From positions 1 through 62,698 of the forward strand of contig NVUJ01000011.1 of the NCBI GenBank assembly GCA_002733135.1: a stretch of DNA of 62,698 nt, in the 5' to 3' direction. The position numbers were made by a program, and so were the translations under genes. Positions 16,911-26,856 of this stretch are shown here, piece by piece; the stretch's first letter is position 1, and every line of letters begins with the position of its first letter. A model generated the notes under the pieces. It was not told the origin of the DNA. It saw only the letters and a program-made list of their open reading frames with translations, and made no database searches. Source of the stretch: Cycloclasticus sp. Its GTDB lineage: Bacteria > Pseudomonadota > Gammaproteobacteria > Methylococcales > Cycloclasticaceae.

Positions 16911-18509
16911 ATGTCATCTTATTCAAATGATATAAATGCTGTTTCAGCATTGGTAGAAGCCAAGGGTTCATCTTGGGATCCAATCAATCCTGAATCAATT
17001 GCACGTATGCGCGCGCAAAACAAATTCAAAACAGGTCTTGATGTAGCACAATACACAGCAGACGTCATGAACGCTGACATGGCTGTCTTTGATGCAGACA
17101 AAACTAAGTATACGCAATCACTTGGTTGCTGGCACGGTTTTATCGGCCAACAAAAAATGATCTCTATTAAGAAACATTTCAAGGGCAAAACAGATCGTCG
17201 TTACTTGTACCTTTCAGGTTGGATGGTGGCTGCGTTACGTTCAGACTTTGGGCCTTTACCTGATCAGTCTATGCACGAAAAAACATCTGTTGCTTCTTTG
17301 ATTGAAGAACTATACACATTCCTACGTCAAGCGGATGCTCGTGAACTGGGCGGTTTATTCCGTGACTTGGATGCGGCTCGTGAAGCTGGCGACGATGTTG
17401 CTGCAAAACGCGTTCAAGATTCCATTGATAACCACGTAACACACGTTGTGCCAATTATTGCTGACATCGACGCGGGCTTTGGTAACGCTGAAGCAACTTA
17501 CATCATGGCTAAGCAAATGATTGAAGCGGGTGCTTGTGCACTACAAATCGAAAACCAAGTCGCTGATGAAAAGCAATGTGGTCACCAAGATGGTAAAGTA
17601 ACCGTGCCTCATGCTGACTTCCATTCTAAAATCCGCGCATTACGCCATGCATTCCTAGAGCTAGGTATCGACAACGGTATTATCGTGTCACGTACTGACT
17701 CTGAAGGCGCTGGCCTGACTAAAGAAATCGCTGTTGTTAAAGAGCCTGGCGATCAAGGCGATCGTTACAACTCTTTCCTAGACGTCGAAGAAATTGACGT
17801 AGCTGACATGGCTGAAGGCGACGTATTCTTTAACCGTGATGGCAAATTGGTTCGTCCTAAGCGTTTACCTTCTGGTTTGTACCAGTTCCGTCAAGGCACA
17901 GGTGTAGAGCGTTGTGTCTTCGATTCTATTGAAGCGATTAAAGCCGGTGCCGACCTTCTTTGGATTGAGACGGCTACGCCAAGCGTTGCTGACATCGCTG
18001 AGATGATGAACGAAGTGCGTAAAGAGATTCCAGATGCGAAGCTGGTTTACAACAACAGCCCATCATTCAACTGGACGCTAAACTTCCGTCAACAAGCGTT
18101 TGACGCAATGATTGCCGCTGGTGAAGATGTTTCTGCATACGATCGTGCTGGTCTAATGAGTGCTGAATACGACGAAACTGACTTGGCTCATGCTGCTGAT
18201 GAAAAAATCCGCACATTCCAAGCTGATTCTGCTCGTGAAGCGAATATTTTCCATCACTTGATTACGCTACCTACTTACCATACAGCTGCCTTATCTACTG
18301 ACAACCTAGCTAAAGAGTACTTTGGTGATGCAGGTATGCTTGGCTATGTTGCTGGCGTACAGCGTAAAGAAATCCGGCAAGGAATTGCCTGTGTTAAACA
18401 TCAAAACATGTCGGGTTCAGACATGGGTGATGATCACAAAGAATACTTTGCTGGTGAAAACGCGCTTAAAGCCGGTGGTGCGAAGAATACGTCTAACCAG
18501 TTCTCTTAA
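16911..18509 (+). CDS. aceA: Isocitrate lyase (long, Pseudomonas-type)
   Basis: A 532-residue enzyme that splits isocitrate to succinate and glyoxylate, the first step of the shunt. The catalytic Cys223 lies in DEKQCGHQDGK; the common KKCGH motif reads KQCGH here, as is usual in the long Pseudomonas-type subfamily of about 530 residues. The substrate motif NNSPSFNW is present. A strong AGGAG site lies 8 bp before the ATG. The 99-bp gap after aceB includes a TTTACA-17-TTAACT sequence that could give aceA its own promoter. A strong terminator follows at 18611-18646. Confidence 0.97.
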   Translation: MSSYSNDINAVSALVEAKGSSWDPINPESIARMRAQNKFKTGLDVAQYTADVMNADMAVFDADKTKYTQSLGCWHGFIGQQKMISIKKHFKGKTDRRYLYLSGWMVAALRSDFGPLPDQSMHEKTSVASLIEELYTFLRQADARELGGLFRDLDAAREAGDDVAAKRVQDSIDNHVTHVVPIIADIDAGFGNAEATYIMAKQMIEAGACALQIENQVADEKQCGHQDGKVTVPHADFHSKIRALRHAFLELGIDNGIIVSRTDSEGAGLTKEIAVVKEPGDQGDRYNSFLDVEEIDVADMAEGDVFFNRDGKLVRPKRLPSGLYQFRQGTGVERCVFDSIEAIKAGADLLWIETATPSVADIAEMMNEVRKEIPDAKLVYNNSPSFNWTLNFRQQAFDAMIAAGEDVSAYDRAGLMSAEYDETDLAHAADEKIRTFQADSAREANIFHHLITLPTYHTAALSTDNLAKEYFGDAGMLGYVAGVQRKEIRQGIACVKHQNMSGSDMGDDHKEYFAGENALKAGGAKNTSNQFS

Positions 18510-18564
18510 TCTAAGATGATTTGAGACTGGCTAGCTAAGCCTTAAAAGTTTAACGTGTTTTTCC

Positions 18565-18608
18565 GAGCAATTGCTCCTGCATTGCAAGGATACATGCCAT
18601 CCATGGCA
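18565..18608 (+). repeat. Two short palindromes in the aceA 3' UTR
   Basis: GAGCAATTGCTC (18565-18576) is a perfect 12-bp palindrome, and TGCCAT-CC-ATGGCA (18595-18608) is an inverted repeat with a 2-bp centre. Both lie between the aceA stop and its terminator. They would fold in the 3' UTR and may stabilise the message or mark a 3'-derived RNA. Confidence 0.45.
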
Positions 18609-18610
18609 AT

Positions 18611-18646
18611 AAAAAGGCGACATCCTTAATTGAATGTCGCCTTTTT
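18611..18646 (+). terminator. Rho-independent terminator of aceA
   Basis: A 13-bp perfect stem (AAAAAGGCGACAT at 18611-18623 with ATGTCGCCTTTTT at 18634-18646), a 10-nt loop and a closing U run. It ends 40 bp before the next gene. Confidence 0.9.
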
Positions 18647-18685
18647 CTTTAACTAATAAACCAATACAGCTAAGGTGAATGAATA

Positions 18686-19249
18686 ATGAGTGATATTCCA
18701 AACTATCTACAGGACGCAACAGAGCTATTAACAAAAGACGGCTTTGCCACGGGTGATGTTTGGTATCACGGCACATCTTTTGCCTTAGTAAGCTCCATTC
18801 AGTCATATGGCCTAAAGCGTTCAGGTGATAGGGCAATGAAGCTAGCAGCGAAAAACACCATGGCAACGATTGGTAATGACTACACTGAATCTACCGAACC
18901 CGTCTTTTTAACGCAGAGCAAACAGCTTGCTTATTACTGGGCGCAGCAAGCCGTTCGCGAGCGCAGCGTTCGTTTTGAGGAAGAAGAAAGCCCCATCGTT
19001 TTTGCGGTTAAGTTACCCGAAGAACAAAACGCTATGGTTCGCCCTGATGTAGGCGCGGCAAGTTTATTGATGGTTAAAGAAGGTGAGGCGTACATGGCGT
19101 ATGTCGCTAAAATTTACCAAGATTGCAGCGCAGGGATACCCGATATTGATTTGATGAAGGCCGACCGTTTAGAGTATTTGAATAAGCTTGGCATGGCGTA
19201 TATCGACACAGATATTGATGCGGAGTTCGTATCACTCGTTTCTAGCTAA
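18686..19249 (+). CDS. Hypothetical protein with an ADP-ribosyltransferase-like N-terminal motif
   Basis: A 187-residue cytoplasmic protein with no signal or membrane segment. Residues 25-48 (VWYHGTSFALVSSIQSYGLK) match the YHGT strand-helix opening of the ART fold shared by Arr-type rifampin ADP-ribosyltransferases and KptA RNA 2'-phosphotransferases. A later EPVFLTQSKQLAYYWA segment fits the second core strand and helix. A catalytic Glu or Gln cannot be assigned with confidence. It lies between the aceA terminator and the orphan pmoC with its own spacing, so it may be expressed alone. A generic NAD-using enzyme is the best guess; the substrate is unknown. Confidence 0.5.
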   Translation: MSDIPNYLQDATELLTKDGFATGDVWYHGTSFALVSSIQSYGLKRSGDRAMKLAAKNTMATIGNDYTESTEPVFLTQSKQLAYYWAQQAVRERSVRFEEEESPIVFAVKLPEEQNAMVRPDVGAASLLMVKEGEAYMAYVAKIYQDCSAGIPDIDLMKADRLEYLNKLGMAYIDTDIDAEFVSLVSS

Positions 19250-19304
19250 ACATAAAGCATTCACACCATTTGTTTAAACGCCGGTTAGGTGTTAATTTGG
19301 GGCT

Positions 19305-20078
19305 ATGCCATCGACAGAAATGACTGAATCAATCAGTGACCCAACAAAGAACTTAATTAACGTTAAGGCGGTTATCTTTATTATTTTGGGAATACTGTGC
19401 GTAATGGTCGCTTGGAGGGTCTATCAGCAAGTGTTTGCTTGGGATATGGGCATGGATTCGTTTGAGCCCGAGTTTCAAACCTATTGGATGAATCTTCTGT
19501 ATGCGCAGTGGATTATCGAATTCCTGTTGGCGGCTTCAATCTGGGGCTATCTTTTAAAAACAAGGGACAAAGATGTTTTTAACATCTCACCTGCGGATGA
19601 ATTAAGACGCTACTTTACCTTGTTTCTATGGCTATTAAGCTATACATGGATCATCTATTGGGCAGCCAGTTTTTTTGCTGAACAAGATGCCTCTTGGCAC
19701 CAAGTTACCGTGCGAGATACCGACTTTACACCCAGTCATATCGTTTTATTTTACGGAACCTTTCCTGCTTATATCATTGCGGGTGTTTCTTCTTTTTTAT
19801 ATGCCCGTACACGTTTGCCACAGTTTGCCGATAATATTTCTATTCCCTTCATTATCCTTATTGTTGGTCCTTTTATGATACTGCCCAATGTTGGCTTAAA
19901 TGAATGGGGGCATACCTTTTGGTTTATGGAGGAATTGTTTACAGCACCGTTACACTGGGGTTTTGTCGTACTCGGTTGGTCAGCCTTAGCGATTGGAGGC
20001 CTAGGTATTCAAATAATGCTGAGGCTTATCGCACTATCTAGACTTAAAGGTGAGGTTGAGGTGCGGGAGAATATGTAG
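19305..20078 (+). CDS. pmoC: Orphan PmoC/AmoC-family subunit of copper membrane monooxygenase
   Basis: A 257-residue integral membrane protein with about six hydrophobic segments. It matches the C subunit of particulate methane/ammonia/short-alkane monooxygenase. Asp128, His132 and His145 (DASWH, then DTDFTPSH) correspond to the CuC ligands D156, H160 and H173 of Methylococcus PmoC at a constant offset of 28. Asn199, His203 and His217 (LNEWGH, then APLHW) correspond to N227, H231 and H245 of the CuD site at the same offset. The family usually occurs as pmoCAB or amoCAB, but no A or B gene lies nearby and a terminator follows. An ATG at 19320 is an alternative start. It may serve a distant hydrocarbon monooxygenase or a stress role like singleton amoC3. 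Confidence 0.92.
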   Translation: MPSTEMTESISDPTKNLINVKAVIFIILGILCVMVAWRVYQQVFAWDMGMDSFEPEFQTYWMNLLYAQWIIEFLLAASIWGYLLKTRDKDVFNISPADELRRYFTLFLWLLSYTWIIYWAASFFAEQDASWHQVTVRDTDFTPSHIVLFYGTFPAYIIAGVSSFLYARTRLPQFADNISIPFIILIVGPFMILPNVGLNEWGHTFWFMEELFTAPLHWGFVVLGWSALAIGGLGIQIMLRLIALSRLKGEVEVRENM

Positions 20079-20108
20079 TCGTATATTCTTACTTGAAAAA
20101 CAACTACT

Positions 20109-20137
20109 AAACCTCCATTAATATAGTGAGGTTTTTT
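20109..20137 (+). terminator. Rho-independent terminator of pmoC
   Basis: A 7-bp stem (AAACCTC at 20109-20115 with GAGGTTT at 20128-20134) runs into seven U residues, about 30 bp after the pmoC stop. It shows that pmoC ends its own transcription unit. Confidence 0.8.
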
Positions 20138-20252
20138 TATGCCGAATAATTGCTTACCTGTCTGAAGTCGTTTTATTTAATTCAGCTTTATAGAACAAGT
20201 AGCCTTTTTTTCTGTCAAAATAACGAATAACTAGAGATTGAATAAACGAACT

Positions 20253-20579
20253 ATGTCAGACAAACCTTTTGAACATGATGACGATGGAGGCCTCGCCGTA
20301 CAAGAGGCTAAGCCAAAGTTGCAAAAGCCACCTATGTATAAGGTGTTACTACTAAATGACGACTTTACCCCTATGGATTTTGTCGTGTCTATTTTGCAAA
20401 GTATCTTCTATAAAGAAAAAGAAGAGGCCGTTAGAATCACGATGAATGTCCATACCGCTGGCATTGGTGTGTGTGGCGTCTATACTAAGGAAGTAGCAGA
20501 AACAAAAGTACAACAGGTCATAACGTATGCACAAGAACATCAACACCCTTTGCAATGCACAATGGAACAAAGCGATTAA
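20253..20579 (+). CDS. clpS: ATP-dependent Clp protease adaptor ClpS
   Basis: A 108-residue adaptor that binds proteins with N-terminal Leu, Phe, Tyr or Trp and hands them to ClpAP. The core YKVLLLNDDFTPMDFVV (including the N-degron pocket NDD) and the helix near GIGVCGVYTKEVAE are present after a disordered acidic N-terminus. The ATG at 20253 was chosen over an in-frame TTG at 20238. It lies 12 bp before clpA and is surely co-transcribed with it. Its substrate-tagging enzymes Aat and Bpt are encoded just beyond, on the other strand. Confidence 0.96.
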   Translation: MSDKPFEHDDDGGLAVQEAKPKLQKPPMYKVLLLNDDFTPMDFVVSILQSIFYKEKEEAVRITMNVHTAGIGVCGVYTKEVAETKVQQVITYAQEHQHPLQCTMEQSD

Positions 20580-20591
20580 CGGAGCTGAGTC

Positions 20592-22856
20592 ATGTTAAAT
20601 AAAGAATTAGAAGTTTCTTTGAACGAAGCATTTCACTTCGCTCATGAACAACGTCACGAATTTATCACCGTGGAGCATTTGTTACTCGCGATGATGAAAA
20701 ACCAATCTGGTTCAGATGTTTATAAAGCAGCAGGGGGAGACTCTGAGCAGTTAAAGCTTGATCTACAAGCCTATCTTGAACACTCAACGCCCATTCTTCC
20801 TGAAGATGTCGAGCGTGAAACCCAACCCACATTAGGCTTTCAACGCGTCTTACAACGCGCTGTATTTCATGTGCAATCATCTGGTAAAAAGGAAGTGTCA
20901 GGCGCGAATGTACTGGTTGCTATTTTCAGTGAACAAGACGCTCAAGCCGTTTATTTAATGAACCGCCAAGATGTGTCTCGTTTGGATGTTGTTAATTATA
21001 TGTCTCACGGCATTGCGAAAATTGACGATGAAGAACTCTCAAACCATGAAGGAGTTACTCACGAAGAAACTGTTGAAGAGGCAAGGGACCCTCTAACAAA
21101 GTACACAACAAACTTAAATGAGCAAGCAAACCTAGGAAAAATTGACCCGCTAATCGGTCGTGAAAAAGAACTTGAACGAACCATTCAAACACTTTGCAGA
21201 CGTCGTAAAAACAACCCTTTATTGGTTGGAGAACCCGGTGTTGGAAAAACCGCCATTGCCGAAGGTTTGGCATTGAAAATTGAAAACAGTGATGTACCAA
21301 ACGTACTGTTAAATACGACCATTTACTCATTAGACATGGGGTCATTGGTAGCAGGGACTAAATACAGGGGGGATTTCGAAAAGCGTTTTAAATCGCTGTT
21401 ATCCCAACTTGAAAGTGAAGAAAAAAGCATCCTGTTTATTGATGAAATACACGCTATTATTGGCGCTGGTTCAACCTCTGGCAGCGTTATGGATGCCTCA
21501 AATATGATTAAGCCTGCGTTGGCATCTGGCCAACTACGTTGCATTGGTTCAACTACTTATACCGAATTTAGAGGCATATTTGAAAAAGACCATGCGTTGG
21601 CAAGGCGTTTCCAAAAAATTGATATTAATGAACCCTCCGTAGACGATACGATTCGTATACTGAAAGGCTTAAAAAGCCGTTATGAAGAGCATCACAATAT
21701 CGAATACAGTGCCGATAGTATTGTTACAGCGGCTGAGTTGGCAGATCGCTATATTAATGATAGGTTCTTACCCGACAAAGCCATAGATGTAATAGATGAA
21801 GCGGGTGCTAGACAACGTTTGTTACCTGAAGAAGAGCGCCAGTTAATTATTCAAAAGGTAGATATTGAAAAGATTATTTCTCAAATAGCTAGAATCCCGG
21901 AGAAAAGTATTACACTCAAAGACAAAGATAAACTCAAAGATTTATCTAAAAACCTTAAGCTTGTGGTGTTTGGTCAAGATGATGCTATTGATAAAGTCTC
22001 TGATGCCGTTGTACTAAGCCGAGCAGGCCTTGGTAACGAAGAGCGAACGATTGGGTCATTCTTGTTTGCTGGTCCAACGGGTGTGGGTAAAACAGAGCTG
22101 ACGCGCCAATTAGCGAAAATTATGGGTGTCGACTTGATTCGTTTTGATATGTCTGAATACATGGAGCGTCATACCGTATCAAGGTTAATAGGTTCACCGC
22201 CGGGATACGTCGGTTTTGACCAGGGTGGTCTGTTAACTGAGGAAGTCAATAAACACCCTCACGCTATTCTCTTATTAGATGAAATCGAGAAAGCGCATCC
22301 AGATATTTTTAACTTGTTATTACAAATCATGGATCACGGAACCTTAACTGATAATAACGGTAGAAAAGCTGACTTTAGAAACATCCTGCTCGTTATGACA
22401 ACTAATGCGGGTGCCCAAGAAGGAAGTAGGGCATCTATAGGCTTTACTGAGCAACAACACGAAACTGACACCATGCAAGTGATTGAAAAATCATTCTCGC
22501 CTGAGTTCCGTAATCGCTTAGATGCCGTGGTTCAATTTGATTCATTGAATGAAGATGTGATCATTCACGTGGTCGATAAATTTATTTTCGAGCTTGAAGC
22601 TCAACTGCACGAAAAAAACGTAACCTTAATACTAGAAGCCGATGCTCGCAATTGGCTGGCTAAAAAAGGTTACGACCCAAAAATGGGTGCAAGACCTATG
22701 GAAAGAACCGTTCAAGAGTTTATTAAAAAACCGCTTGCGAATGAATTATTGTTTGGGCAACTAACAGAAGGTGGGGCGGTAAAAGTTTACGTTAAAGATG
22801 ACACGTTAGACTTTACTATCACTCAGCCCGTTAAAGAATTAATTAAACAAGATTAA
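20592..22856 (+). CDS. clpA: Clp protease ATP-binding subunit ClpA
   Basis: A 754-residue AAA+ unfoldase for ClpAP. A Clp-N repeat domain (1-140) binds ClpS. Two AAA modules follow, with Walker A at 213-220 (GEPGVGKT) and 494-501 (GPTGVGKT), and Walker B FIDEIH and LLDEIEK. An IGF tripeptide ([10 protein letters not shown], near residue 615) is the ClpP-docking loop, so it works with a ClpP encoded elsewhere. There is no ClpB-type middle coiled coil. It starts 12 bp after clpS. A 10-bp inverted repeat overlaps its stop. Confidence 0.97.
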   Translation: MLNKELEVSLNEAFHFAHEQRHEFITVEHLLLAMMKNQSGSDVYKAAGGDSEQLKLDLQAYLEHSTPILPEDVERETQPTLGFQRVLQRAVFHVQSSGKKEVSGANVLVAIFSEQDAQAVYLMNRQDVSRLDVVNYMSHGIAKIDDEELSNHEGVTHEETVEEARDPLTKYTTNLNEQANLGKIDPLIGREKELERTIQTLCRRRKNNPLLVGEPGVGKTAIAEGLALKIENSDVPNVLLNTTIYSLDMGSLVAGTKYRGDFEKRFKSLLSQLESEEKSILFIDEIHAIIGAGSTSGSVMDASNMIKPALASGQLRCIGSTTYTEFRGIFEKDHALARRFQKIDINEPSVDDTIRILKGLKSRYEEHHNIEYSADSIVTAAELADRYINDRFLPDKAIDVIDEAGARQRLLPEEERQLIIQKVDIEKIISQIARIPEKSITLKDKDKLKDLSKNLKLVVFGQDDAIDKVSDAVVLSRAGLGNEERTIGSFLFAGPTGVGKTELTRQLAKIMGVDLIRFDMSEYMERHTVSRLIGSPPGYVGFDQGGLLTEEVNKHPHAILLLDEIEKAHPDIFNLLLQIMDHGTLTDNNGRKADFRNILLVMTTNAGAQEGSRASIGFTEQQHETDTMQVIEKSFSPEFRNRLDAVVQFDSLNEDVIIHVVDKFIFELEAQLHEKNVTLILEADARNWLAKKGYDPKMGARPMERTVQEFIKKPLANELLFGQLTEGGAVKVYVKDDTLDFTITQPVKELIKQD

Positions 22857-22877
22857 GAATCGGCTCCTCTTAATCTT
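22849..22877. terminator. Inverted repeat between convergent clpA and infA
   Basis: AAGATTAAGA (22849-22858) and TCTTAATCTT (22868-22877) form a 10-bp perfect stem with a 9-nt loop overlapping the clpA stop codon. It lacks a long U run, so it is a weak or shared terminator for the two convergent genes. Confidence 0.55.
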
Positions 22878-22902
22878 AAGTACCTACTTCGCATAGCTGC
22901 TG

Positions 22903-23121
22903 TTATTTAACGCGGTACGTTATGCGACCTTTTGTTAAGTCATAAGGTGTCATTTCAACTTTCACATTGTCGCCAGTAAGAATTCGAATGTAATGTTTAC
23001 GCATCTTGCCAGAAATATGAGCAGTGATGACGTGTCCATTTTCTAACTTCACGCGAAACATTGTATTAGGTAGCGTATCTGTTACAACGCCTTCCATTTC
23101 GATTTGATCTTCTTTAGCCAT
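22903..23121 (-). CDS. infA: Translation initiation factor IF-1
   Basis: A 72-residue single OB-fold protein ([20 protein letters not shown], then [11 protein letters not shown]), identical in length to E. coli IF-1. It occupies the ribosomal A site during initiation. It is the last gene of trxB-aat-bpt-infA and is convergent to clpA. The Pseudomonas genome keeps the same aat-ate-infA-clpA-clpS block. Confidence 0.98.
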   Translation of the reverse strand: MAKEDQIEMEGVVTDTLPNTMFRVKLENGHVITAHISGKMRKHYIRILTGDNVKVEMTPYDLTKGRITYRVK

Positions 23122-23218
23122 TATTTACCTTAGTAGTGATAGTTATGCCGTTAGGCATTAATTTTGGCGCGATTTTACACTATTTAGCGGGTTTTCGCCC
23201 ATCATTTGGCTAAAAAGT

Positions 23219-23950
23219 TTATTTTTCCGAAAGACTGTCTTTATATGACACCCAATTATCATTTTCAAATAATTGTAACGGCTGAAAATTTGCTTTATAG
23301 GTCATTTTTTTAGACGCTTGAATGTAATACCCAAGATACAGGTAATCTTTATTCAATGACTGTGCGCATTGGATCTGTTCTAACACAGACAACGTACCCA
23401 AACTCCTAGTAGGATGGTCAGGGTCAAAGAAGGTATAAACAGCAGACATTGAACGTTGAAAAACATCGGTTAGCGCAACTGCGACAAGCTGGCCATTCAA
23501 CCATGACTCTATAAAAACACTCTCGCCCGGAGATTGGCATAAAAAGTCTTTATAAGCCTTTTCATCAAAATTTTCCATGACGCCGCCTGCGTGCCGTGAG
23601 CGTTGATACTTGAGATATAACGCATAATGCTCATCATTAAACTCCGCATTTACCGTTTTTCTCTCTAAGTCCTTATTTTTATTAAGAACCCTTTTTTGAC
23701 TACGAGATAAGCTAAAGCTACTTAATGGAACACGGCAGGAGATACACGCTTGGCAGGCTTTACAATGTGGACGATAAATAAATTCCCCACTGCGCCTAAA
23801 CCCGACACTTAATAGGTATTCATAAGTGACTGAATCAATTTTTTCTTCCGGTGAAATAAAAATATTTTGAGCGATGTTATTGTCTAAATAATCGCAAGCT
23901 TGCGGAGAGGAAATGTACAGTGATAGGGAACGTTGGGGTTTATTTAACAT
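23219..23950 (-). CDS. bpt: Aspartate/glutamate leucyltransferase (Bpt/Ate family)
   Basis: A 243-residue aminoacyl-tRNA-protein transferase that adds Leu to proteins beginning with Asp or Glu, making them ClpS substrates. The N-terminal Cys-rich motif IYRPHCKACQACISCRVPL (about residues 57-75) and the C-terminal region DYLYLGYYIQASKKMTYKAN are diagnostic of the ATE/Bpt fold. It begins 5 bp after aat. Bacterial members of this size use Leu-tRNA (Bpt) rather than Arg-tRNA, so the older name arginyltransferase is probably wrong here. Confidence 0.93.
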   Translation of the reverse strand: MLNKPQRSLSLYISSPQACDYLDNNIAQNIFISPEEKIDSVTYEYLLSVGFRRSGEFIYRPHCKACQACISCRVPLSSFSLSRSQKRVLNKNKDLERKTVNAEFNDEHYALYLKYQRSRHAGGVMENFDEKAYKDFLCQSPGESVFIESWLNGQLVAVALTDVFQRSMSAVYTFFDPDHPTRSLGTLSVLEQIQCAQSLNKDYLYLGYYIQASKKMTYKANFQPLQLFENDNWVSYKDSLSEK

Positions 23951-23955
23951 GCTTA

Positions 23956-24648
23956 TTATTTATCGCATACCCATGCGTCTATTGAAACCTTTCTTGGGCA
24001 GTATTTATCCAATAACGTGCTGAAATCATTTCGTGATATTTCGTAGGCTCCTAAGGTTTCAAGGTGATTGGATTGCAGCTGGCAATCAACGTATTGATAT
24101 TGCCACTCTTGTAGATTTTCCATTAAAAATGCAAAACCCACTTTAGACGCATTAGAACAGCGGCTAAACATCGACTCTCCAAAATAAAACTGACCAATAG
24201 CAACACCATACAGGCCACCAACTAACTGGTTATTTTTCCACACCTCAATTGAGTGCGCGTAACCTATTGCGTGCAGTGCTTGGTAAGCCTTTTTCATAGA
24301 ACCCGTAATCCATGTGCCTTCTTCATCTGAGCGTTGCGCACACGCCTGTATGACCGCCGAAAAGTCACGGTCATACGTACAGTTAAACTCCGCTTTTTTA
24401 AGCACCTTCTGGAGGCTTTTAGATAAATGAATCTCTGCTGGCCTAAGTACCATTCTTGGGTCCGGTGACCACCAAAGTATCGGCTGATCGTCTTCAAACC
24501 AAGGAAAAATGCCCGCACGATACGCCTTTAATAGGCGCTCAGGGCTCAAAGAACCGCCTGCGGCTAGAAGGCCATTTGGGTCGGTTAATGCGTTATCTAA
24601 ATCAGGAAAATCTTCTGTATCGTCATCTGCGTTTAACCAAGGCAGCAT
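23956..24648 (-). CDS. aat: Leucyl/phenylalanyl-tRNA-protein transferase
   Basis: A 230-residue enzyme that adds Leu or Phe to proteins with N-terminal Lys or Arg. The opening FPDLDNALTDPNGLLAAGG and the segment RAGIFPWFEDDQPILWWSPD are family hallmarks; GESMFSRCSNASKVGF is the tRNA/peptide site region. It lies 15 bp after trxB and 5 bp before bpt. With ClpS and ClpA opposite, all bacterial N-degron recognition and tagging functions sit within about 4.4 kb. Confidence 0.97.
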   Translation of the reverse strand: MLPWLNADDDTEDFPDLDNALTDPNGLLAAGGSLSPERLLKAYRAGIFPWFEDDQPILWWSPDPRMVLRPAEIHLSKSLQKVLKKAEFNCTYDRDFSAVIQACAQRSDEEGTWITGSMKKAYQALHAIGYAHSIEVWKNNQLVGGLYGVAIGQFYFGESMFSRCSNASKVGFAFLMENLQEWQYQYVDCQLQSNHLETLGAYEISRNDFSTLLDKYCPRKVSIDAWVCDK

Positions 24649-24663
24649 GATAGAAGCGAGCCT

Positions 24664-25680
<1,017 letters not shown>

Positions 25681-25737
25681 TCATTTATTAAAATGGAGTA
25701 GTATGGCTATAAGCGTTTAGCTGGTAAAGAGATAATT

Positions 25738-26799
25738 ATGAATATTGGTATCGCTAAAGAGATAAAACCTTTTGAGGGGCGAATTGCATTGACGCCAAAT
25801 GCTTGTAATGCGCTGATTTCGCTAGGTCACCATGTCTTTGTTGAAAAAGATGCTGGCATTCTGAGCGGCTACGACAATGAAGAATATGAACGAGTAGGGG
25901 TTAGGCTTTGTGCATCTGCTAAAGATTTATATCAACAGTGCTACTTCATCGTTAAAGTTAAAGAACCAATAGCAGTTGACCTGCAGTATTTAACCGCTGA
26001 ACATACATTATTTTGCTTTTTACATTTAGCGGCAAACCCAACATTAACGACAAAATTGCTTGATATTGGCTTAACCGCTGTTGGTTTTGAATCTATTCGA
26101 GATAACGACGTCTTATCTATTTTAAAGCCTATGAGTGAGATTGCCGGAAAGCTCTCTGTGCAAATCGGCAGCAACTTAATGCATCTTCAACAAGGAGGGA
26201 TTGGTGTCTTACTTGGTGGAATTGCAGGGTTCTCACAAGAAGGCATAGATAAGGGCCAAGTTCTCATCCTAGGCGCAGGGTCTGCGGGCACTCAAGCCGC
26301 TTTATTAGCAAGCAATATGGGCGCTAATGTATACGTTTATGATAAATATCCCCCAGCATTGGATAAGCTAACACAATTAAACGCCTCCATTCATAGCCTA
26401 TCTGACGAAAAAGCCTGTATAGAACGACTACCATCTACACAATTGTTAATTGGCGCATTACTCGTGCCCGGCAAGAAAACACCTCGTTTAATCAAGCGCT
26501 CGCACCTAAAATTAATGCAACAAGGTAGTGTTATTGTAGATATATCCGTTGATCAAGGCGGCTGCATCGAATCCACGCACCCAACTACCTACGGCAACCC
26601 TACCTTCATAGAAGAAGGTATTACGCATTTTTGTGTCACCAATATGCCGGGAGCCGTTCCTCGAACAGCGACGCAAGCACTATCAGCGATATTACCTTCA
26701 TATATCCATCGATTAACCCTAAACAACTGGTTTGAAAATGATAAGATAATGCGTAATGCAGTTAATACTAAAAATAAAAAATTATTAATTAATATTTAA
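25738..26799 (+). CDS. ald: Alanine dehydrogenase
   Basis: A 353-residue NAD-dependent enzyme that converts L-alanine to pyruvate and ammonium. The N-terminal MNIGIAKEIKPFEGRIALTP, FEKD-type acid/base region and Rossmann GAGSAGTQAALLASNMGANV fit the alanine dehydrogenase/PNT family, as does the VTNMPGAVPRTAT end. The family usually runs to about 370 residues and its C-terminal stretch here is Lys/Asn-rich and short. It is divergent from trxB. In Pseudomonas-type gene order trxB and ftsK are adjacent, so ald seems to be inserted between them. Confidence 0.92.
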   Translation: MNIGIAKEIKPFEGRIALTPNACNALISLGHHVFVEKDAGILSGYDNEEYERVGVRLCASAKDLYQQCYFIVKVKEPIAVDLQYLTAEHTLFCFLHLAANPTLTTKLLDIGLTAVGFESIRDNDVLSILKPMSEIAGKLSVQIGSNLMHLQQGGIGVLLGGIAGFSQEGIDKGQVLILGAGSAGTQAALLASNMGANVYVYDKYPPALDKLTQLNASIHSLSDEKACIERLPSTQLLIGALLVPGKKTPRLIKRSHLKLMQQGSVIVDISVDQGGCIESTHPTTYGNPTFIEEGITHFCVTNMPGAVPRTATQALSAILPSYIHRLTLNNWFENDKIMRNAVNTKNKKLLINI

Positions 26800-26856
26800 T
26801 TTTATTCTTAAATAACATATAGTTAATCGAATTACCTAGAAAAAATATACCTTTAA

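Noticed and set aside
18531-18866. Minus-strand open frame downstream of aceA
   Set aside because: It crosses the aceA terminator and the start of the ADP-ribosyltransferase-like gene; its composition is that of an antisense shadow.
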